DNA from: Bacilli bacterium
GTDB taxonomy: Bacteria > Bacillota_I > Bacilli_A > RF39 > UBA660
Direction: 5' to 3'
Length of the DNA: 64,000 nucleotides
Assembly: GCA_028691955.1 (NCBI GenBank)
Contig: JAQUYH010000003.1
Coordinates: 24,631 to 88,630 of the forward strand
In this document: piece after piece, positions 60,241 to 64,000 of the stretch
Layout of the letters: the number at the start of each line of letters is the position of its first letter
Position numbering within the stretch: the stretch's first letter is position 1
Translations under genes and position numbers: made by a program
Notes under the pieces: generated by a model
Seen by the model: only the letters and a program-made list of their open reading frames with translations
Told to the model about the DNA's origin: nothing
Database searches by the model: none

Positions 60241-62379
60241 ATGAATCAGATTGAAACATACGAAGAATTAAGAGATAAATTAAAAGAGTATTTAAGTGAA
60301 GATGAATTAGATGTTGTAGGTAAGGCCTATATGTTTGCCTTTGAGAAACATTTTGGAAAAAAAAGGTTAACTGGTGATAATTACATAATTCATCCACTTA
60401 ATGTAGCTTACATTTTATCTGATATAAAAGCTGATTATCAGACAATATGCGCAGCTTTAATGCATGATGTGTTGGAAGAGGATAAAACTATTATAGATCA
60501 ACTTTCTAATAAATTTGGTGATGAAATCGCTAGATTGGTAGAAGGTGTTACTAAAATTAATAAATTAAGTTTTTCTGGCGATAGTGAATCTATAAAAGCT
60601 AACCATAGAAAGATATTGGTTGGCTTATCAGAGGATGTTAGAGTAATAATTATAAAGCTTGCAGATAGACTTCATAATATGAGGACTTTGTGGGCTCTAC
60701 CTTTAGATAGACAAAGAGCAAAGGCAAAAGAAACTTTAGAAGTTTTAACTCCTATTGCTCATCGATTAGGTATGAGTAGTATTAAAAGTGAGCTAGAAGA
60801 TTTGTCTTTAAGATATTATAAACCAGATGCTTACTTTTCAATAGTTGAAAAATTAAATCAAACTAAGGTTGAAAGAGAAGATCTTGTTGATGAGATGATA
60901 GAGCAAGTATCTATTATTTTAAATGAAAATGGAATTAAACATACAATTAAGGGTAGAGCTAAGGCAATATATAGTATTTATAATAAATTGAATAAAGGTA
61001 AAAAATTCAGTGACATTTATGATTTACTAGCTCTTAGAGTTTATGTTCAAAATGAAAGTGAATGCTATCAAGTATTAGGCTTGATTCATTCTAAATATAA
61101 ACCTTTACCTAAAAGATTTAAAGACTATATAGCTATGCCTAAACCCAATATGTATCAAAGTCTTCATACAACAGTATTTGGTCCTGGCGGAAATTTGTTT
61201 GAAATTCAGATAAGGACTTATGAAATGGATGTTATTGCAGAAAATGGTATCGCATCTCATTGGTCTTATAAAGAAAATGGACGTGTTAATTTACAAAGTG
61301 CTATGGAGCAAAAATTACAATTTTTTAAGTCTTTAATGGATTTGAAGGATGCTAATGAAGAAGATGTTTCCAAAGGGAACGAAGAAGTTTTTAAGGATTC
61401 TATTTATGTGTTTACTCCAAAAGGAGACGTTGTAGAAATGCCTTTAGGAAGTACCCCAATTGACTTTGCTTATAAAGTTCATACTGAAGTAGGTGATAAA
61501 ATGATAGGGGCTATTGTTAACGATAATATTGTGCCACTTGATTATAAGCTTAAAGATAATGATATAGTAAAAATTAATACTAACAAAAATAGTACCCCTT
61601 CTAAAGAATGGATTAATATTGCAAAAACAGCTCAGGCAAAAAGCAGAATAAAAGCTTTCTTCAGTAAAATTGATAAAAAAGACTATATTAAATTAGGTCA
61701 GGAAAATTTAAATAAAGAGCTTAGAAAAAGAAAAGAAAGTATTACTGATTTTTTAACTAATGAAAATATTATTAGAATAATCGAAGAATTTAAATATGAT
61801 TCTTTAGAAGATATTTATTATAATATTGGCTCAAATAAGGTGCCTATTAATAGTATTATTAATTTTATTTTAAATGATAATATAACGAAAGAAGAATTAA
61901 TTTTAAAGAAAACACAAAATAAAGACATTGTTTTACCAAATACTAAAAACGATATTATAGTAAGTGGTGTGGATGAAATTAAGGTTAATATTGCATCTTG
62001 CTGTAAGCCTGTTCCTGGGGATAAATTAGTAGGTTATATTACAAAAGGTAATGGGATATCTGCTCATAGAGTAACTTGTCCTAATATGATGAATAATGAT
62101 GAGAGAACAATTGATATAAGCTGGAATGATTGTGTAACTAAAAAGTATCCTACTAATATATTAGTTCATACTTTGGAAAACAAGAATGTTTTGCTTGATA
62201 TAATTGCTAAATCATCTAATACTGAAGTTACTATTCAAAGTACTAACTTTGTAAATACTAATGATAACTTTTTATATGAGGTTGTAGTTTTAGTAAAAGA
62301 TACAACGGAGCTTACTAAGTTTATTAATGAAATTAAGACGATTCCTAATGTAATAGACGTTGAAAGGAGTATGAAGTGA
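60241..62379 (+). CDS. relA: Bifunctional (p)ppGpp synthetase/hydrolase Rel
   Basis: A 712-residue stringent-response enzyme. ATG 60241 follows GGGAAGTGA. It has an HD hydrolase domain with HPLNVAYIL, MHDVLEED (His75-Asp76) and KLADRLHNMRTL, so hydrolysis is intact; a synthetase domain with GRAKAIYSIYNKL, DIYDLLALRV and MPKPNMYQSLHTTV; a TGS domain (DSIYVFTPKGDVVEMPLGSTP and following); a conserved-cysteine region ASCCKPVPGD and HRVTCPN; and a C-terminal ACT domain. The usual Bacillota neighbour dtd follows with a 4-base overlap. Confidence 0.95.
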   Translation: MNQIETYEELRDKLKEYLSEDELDVVGKAYMFAFEKHFGKKRLTGDNYIIHPLNVAYILSDIKADYQTICAALMHDVLEEDKTIIDQLSNKFGDEIARLVEGVTKINKLSFSGDSESIKANHRKILVGLSEDVRVIIIKLADRLHNMRTLWALPLDRQRAKAKETLEVLTPIAHRLGMSSIKSELEDLSLRYYKPDAYFSIVEKLNQTKVEREDLVDEMIEQVSIILNENGIKHTIKGRAKAIYSIYNKLNKGKKFSDIYDLLALRVYVQNESECYQVLGLIHSKYKPLPKRFKDYIAMPKPNMYQSLHTTVFGPGGNLFEIQIRTYEMDVIAENGIASHWSYKENGRVNLQSAMEQKLQFFKSLMDLKDANEEDVSKGNEEVFKDSIYVFTPKGDVVEMPLGSTPIDFAYKVHTEVGDKMIGAIVNDNIVPLDYKLKDNDIVKINTNKNSTPSKEWINIAKTAQAKSRIKAFFSKIDKKDYIKLGQENLNKELRKRKESITDFLTNENIIRIIEEFKYDSLEDIYYNIGSNKVPINSIINFILNDNITKEELILKKTQNKDIVLPNTKNDIIVSGVDEIKVNIASCCKPVPGDKLVGYITKGNGISAHRVTCPNMMNNDERTIDISWNDCVTKKYPTNILVHTLENKNVLLDIIAKSSNTEVTIQSTNFVNTNDNFLYEVVVLVKDTTELTKFINEIKTIPNVIDVERSMK

Positions 62380-62813
62380 GGGCTTTAGTTCAAAGAAGTC
62401 TAAATTCTAGTGTTAAAGTTGATGATAAAATTGTTGGTCAAATTAACAAAGGTTTAGTAGTGTTGGTGGGATTTACGGATACTGATTCTTCAAAGGAAAT
62501 TGATTATATTATTGATAAAATAATAAATTTGCGGATTTTTGATGATGAAGATGGTATAATGAATAAAAGCGTACTTGATATTAATGGCTCTATACTAAGT
62601 ATTTCACAGTTTACTTTATATGCTGATGCTTCTAAAGGAAGAAGACCAAGCTATGTTAAGGCTATGAAAAATGGTGATGCTAGTAAATTATATGATAAAT
62701 TCAATGAAAAATTAAAAGAAAGAATTAATGTGGAAATGGGTGTTTTTGGTGCAGATATGAAGGTCAATATAATAAATGATGGCCCAGTCACAATAATGTT
62801 GGAGAGTAAGTAA
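62376..62813 (+). CDS. dtd: D-aminoacyl-tRNA deacylase
   Basis: A 145-residue enzyme that removes D-amino acids from tRNA. MRALVQRSLNSSVKVD, INKGLVVLVGF, SISQFTLYAD (with SQFTL at the active site), KGRRPSY and MKVNIINDGPVTIML (GPVT, the cross-subunit motif) are canonical. The GTG start overlaps the rel stop (GTGA) and follows GAAAGGAG. Confidence 0.95.
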   Translation: MRALVQRSLNSSVKVDDKIVGQINKGLVVLVGFTDTDSSKEIDYIIDKIINLRIFDDEDGIMNKSVLDINGSILSISQFTLYADASKGRRPSYVKAMKNGDASKLYDKFNEKLKERINVEMGVFGADMKVNIINDGPVTIMLESK

Positions 62814-62814
62814 T

Positions 62815-63867
62815 ATGATAAAAAATAAGTTAGACTATAAGTTAATCAATATTGCAATAATTGTGTTTATTGGATTTCTTTTATTGCAGACAAAGAATTT
62901 TTGGCTTGATATAGTAATTATGTTGATAAAAATTGTAATGCCTTTTGTACTTGCTTTTGCAATGGCATATGCTTTTTATCCATTTCTTAAGTATTTACAG
63001 AAAAAGAAGATTTCTAAAGGTTTTGGAGTTTTAATTATTGTATCAATTATTTTAGCTGTAATTGCTATTTTAGTTGGTATAATAACGCCACTTTTATTTA
63101 ATCAATTATCTAGTTTATTTAATGATATTATTAATTTTATTAAAGATATTTCTGAAAATTATGATCTTAATTTAGGACCTTTGCAGGAAAGTTTATCATC
63201 TACTTTTAATGATATAATTGCTTCTTTTGGAAATTATGCTAAAGATGGTGCGATATCTATAATTAATCAATCATTAAGTGCTATATCAATTGCTGTTATT
63301 GCTTTCTCATCTGCTATCTATTTCCTTTTAGATATGGATAAAATTAGAGCTTATATAAGATTTTACACTTTAAAAAAATCTCATAAAGATTATGATTATT
63401 TAAAAGCAGTAGATAAAGAGATGAATAATTATTTAAGTGGATTTTTAAAAATAGTAATTATTTCTATGTTTGAGTATTATTTGGCCTTTTTAATTATAGG
63501 ACATCCTAATGCTTTATTATTAGGTTTCTTAGCTGCTATAGGTAGTTTTATACCATATTTTGGTGGAATGCTAGTAAATGTTATCGCAGCTATTACAGCT
63601 TTTGTTATAAGCCCATTCTTATTTTTAAAAACAGTTATAGCTTTCTTTATTCTTTCAATGTTGGATAGTTATTTAATTGGACCAAAAGTATATGGCAAGA
63701 CTAATAATGTACACCCTTTGATTGTAATTATGGCAGTATTTGCTGGTGGAATATTGTTTGGAGTTTGGGGAATAGTTATTTCACTTCCTGTTGCTCTAAT
63801 AATTATAACAACTTACAAATTTTTTGAGGATGATATAATTAATCTATTAACAGATAAAAAAAAGTAA
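62815..63867 (+). CDS. AI-2E family (PerM-like) membrane transporter
   Basis: A 350-residue polytopic membrane protein. It has an N-terminal pair of helices with FVLAFAMAYAFYPFLKYLQKK, a central amphipathic/coiled region (about 100-150), and the conserved C-terminal block FLAAIGSFIPYFGGMLVNVIAA and LIGPKVYGKTNNVHPLIVIMAVFAGG. Members have been linked to AI-2 export or sodium/proton exchange, but most are uncharacterised. It starts one base after dtd ends and is last of the rel operon. Confidence 0.88.
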   Translation: MIKNKLDYKLINIAIIVFIGFLLLQTKNFWLDIVIMLIKIVMPFVLAFAMAYAFYPFLKYLQKKKISKGFGVLIIVSIILAVIAILVGIITPLLFNQLSSLFNDIINFIKDISENYDLNLGPLQESLSSTFNDIIASFGNYAKDGAISIINQSLSAISIAVIAFSSAIYFLLDMDKIRAYIRFYTLKKSHKDYDYLKAVDKEMNNYLSGFLKIVIISMFEYYLAFLIIGHPNALLLGFLAAIGSFIPYFGGMLVNVIAAITAFVISPFLFLKTVIAFFILSMLDSYLIGPKVYGKTNNVHPLIVIMAVFAGGILFGVWGIVISLPVALIIITTYKFFEDDIINLLTDKKK

Positions 63868-63887
63868 GAGAAATGAAGTGGTATATT

Positions 63888-63928
63888 AAAAGTAGACATA
63901 TCAAAAAAAGATAGAGTCTACTTTTTTT
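63888..63928 (+). terminator. Intrinsic terminator of the rel operon
   Basis: A 10-bp stem AAAAGTAGAC/GTCTACTTTT has an inner TATC/GATA pairing in the loop and a T run. Confidence 0.85.
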
Positions 63929-63930
63929 AA

Positions 63931-63939
63931 TGATAAAAT
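63931..63939 (+). promoter_or_regulatory. Extended -10 promoter of the last gene
   Basis: TGATAAAAT lies just after the terminator and 21 bases before the next ATG. Confidence 0.4.
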
Positions 63940-63960
63940 AAACATAAGAGGAGGTTTTTT

Positions 63961-64000
63961 ATGGCTATTATTAGAAGCGTTGAAGAAAAAAAAGAAATAT
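63961..64000 (+). CDS. Start of a gene cut by the window end
   Basis: ATG preceded by a strong AGAGGAGG site and an extended -10. Only 13 residues are visible (MAIIRSVEEKKEI), too few to identify the product. Confidence 0.6.
   Translation, partial: MAIIRSVEEKKEI

Noticed and set aside
1..64000. Mycoplasma-type genetic code (TGA as Trp)
   Set aside because: TGA ends several genes at expected family lengths (rel, the ABC subunit, the TetR gene), and Trp is encoded by TGG throughout.
1..64000. CRISPR array, prophage or insertion sequence
   Set aside because: No regularly spaced repeats, transposase, integrase or phage structural genes were found. The repeated segments are protein-domain repeats or terminator hairpins.

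Overview
The window is a chromosomal piece of a very AT-rich, wall-forming member of the Bacillota (class Bacilli). An uncultured gut lineage such as the RF39-like Bacilli is my best guess. The evidence is very low GC, extensive Gram-positive-type Shine-Dalgarno sites, a fused SecDF preceded by a ComN-like gene, the cdaA-cdaR pair, undecaprenol kinase, FtsW, a FemX-type enzyme and a RelA/SpoT protein. TGA is used as a stop (for example at 7412, 54006, 57525 and 62379), so this is the standard bacterial code and not the Mycoplasma code. No mobile element, prophage, CRISPR array, tRNA or rRNA was seen. Nearly all genes are on the + strand, and no gene-free stretch exceeds 300 bases.

Bases 1-15500 form a surface-protein secretion island. 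It holds two paralogous surface proteins (the first cut by the window edge), a 1215-residue GLUG-repeat protein, and four proteins of TasA/camelysin style. Six members of the island carry an N-terminal helix ending in a short AYF-like motif typical of SipW-dependent substrates. With them lie three SipW-type signal peptidase homologues: one apparently catalytically dead, one fused to a roughly 500-residue cytoplasmic tail, and one ordinary. In the same five-gene operon (8300-14792) are a membrane-anchored McrB-type AAA+ ATPase and a DUF2357-like partner. McrB/DUF2357 pairs are otherwise known from restriction and defence loci, so their translational coupling to signal peptidases is the most novel feature here.

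Bases 15600-19800 hold an FtsW-type enzyme, a prepilin-headed adhesin with glycine-rich and discoidin-like domains, and a PDZ/Lon-type protease. Bases 19800-21280 are the infC-rpmI-rplT translation operon, with a near-consensus promoter, an attenuator leader, an apparent ATC start for infC and a SAP/Rho_N-like tail on L20. Bases 21300-24900 carry a glycosyltransferase, a cysteine desulfurase, a thioredoxin-like protein and a CcdA-like redox exporter. Bases 25000-29300 carry cdaA-cdaR (c-di-AMP synthesis) and a membrane-anchored NlpC/P60 protein with five Big2 domains. Bases 29370-38000 hold parC, a convergent femX-like gene, topA, miaB, dgkA and an alpha/beta hydrolase.

Bases 38000-43500 hold two giant prepilin-headed adhesins; a fourth prepilin-headed protein (leucine-rich repeats) is at 47204. 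Bases 43500-47140 carry an rRNA/tRNA maturation group (TrmH-type methyltransferase, rimM, trmD), an unknown gene and obg. Bases 48260-53320 hold a zinc-ribbon membrane protein, dinB with a palindromic operator in a perfect consensus promoter, a thioredoxin-like lipoprotein, tex and rpoZ. Bases 53330-57540 are a TetR-controlled heterodimeric ABC exporter. Bases 57680-64000 hold comN-secDF, rel-dtd, an AI-2E family membrane protein and the first codons of one more gene.

Two genome-wide habits are visible. Intrinsic terminators usually overlap or abut the stop codon of the gene they end, and many promoters use an extended -10 of the form TGTTAtAAT, often without a good -35. All functional calls are by eye from motifs and architecture; no database search was run.
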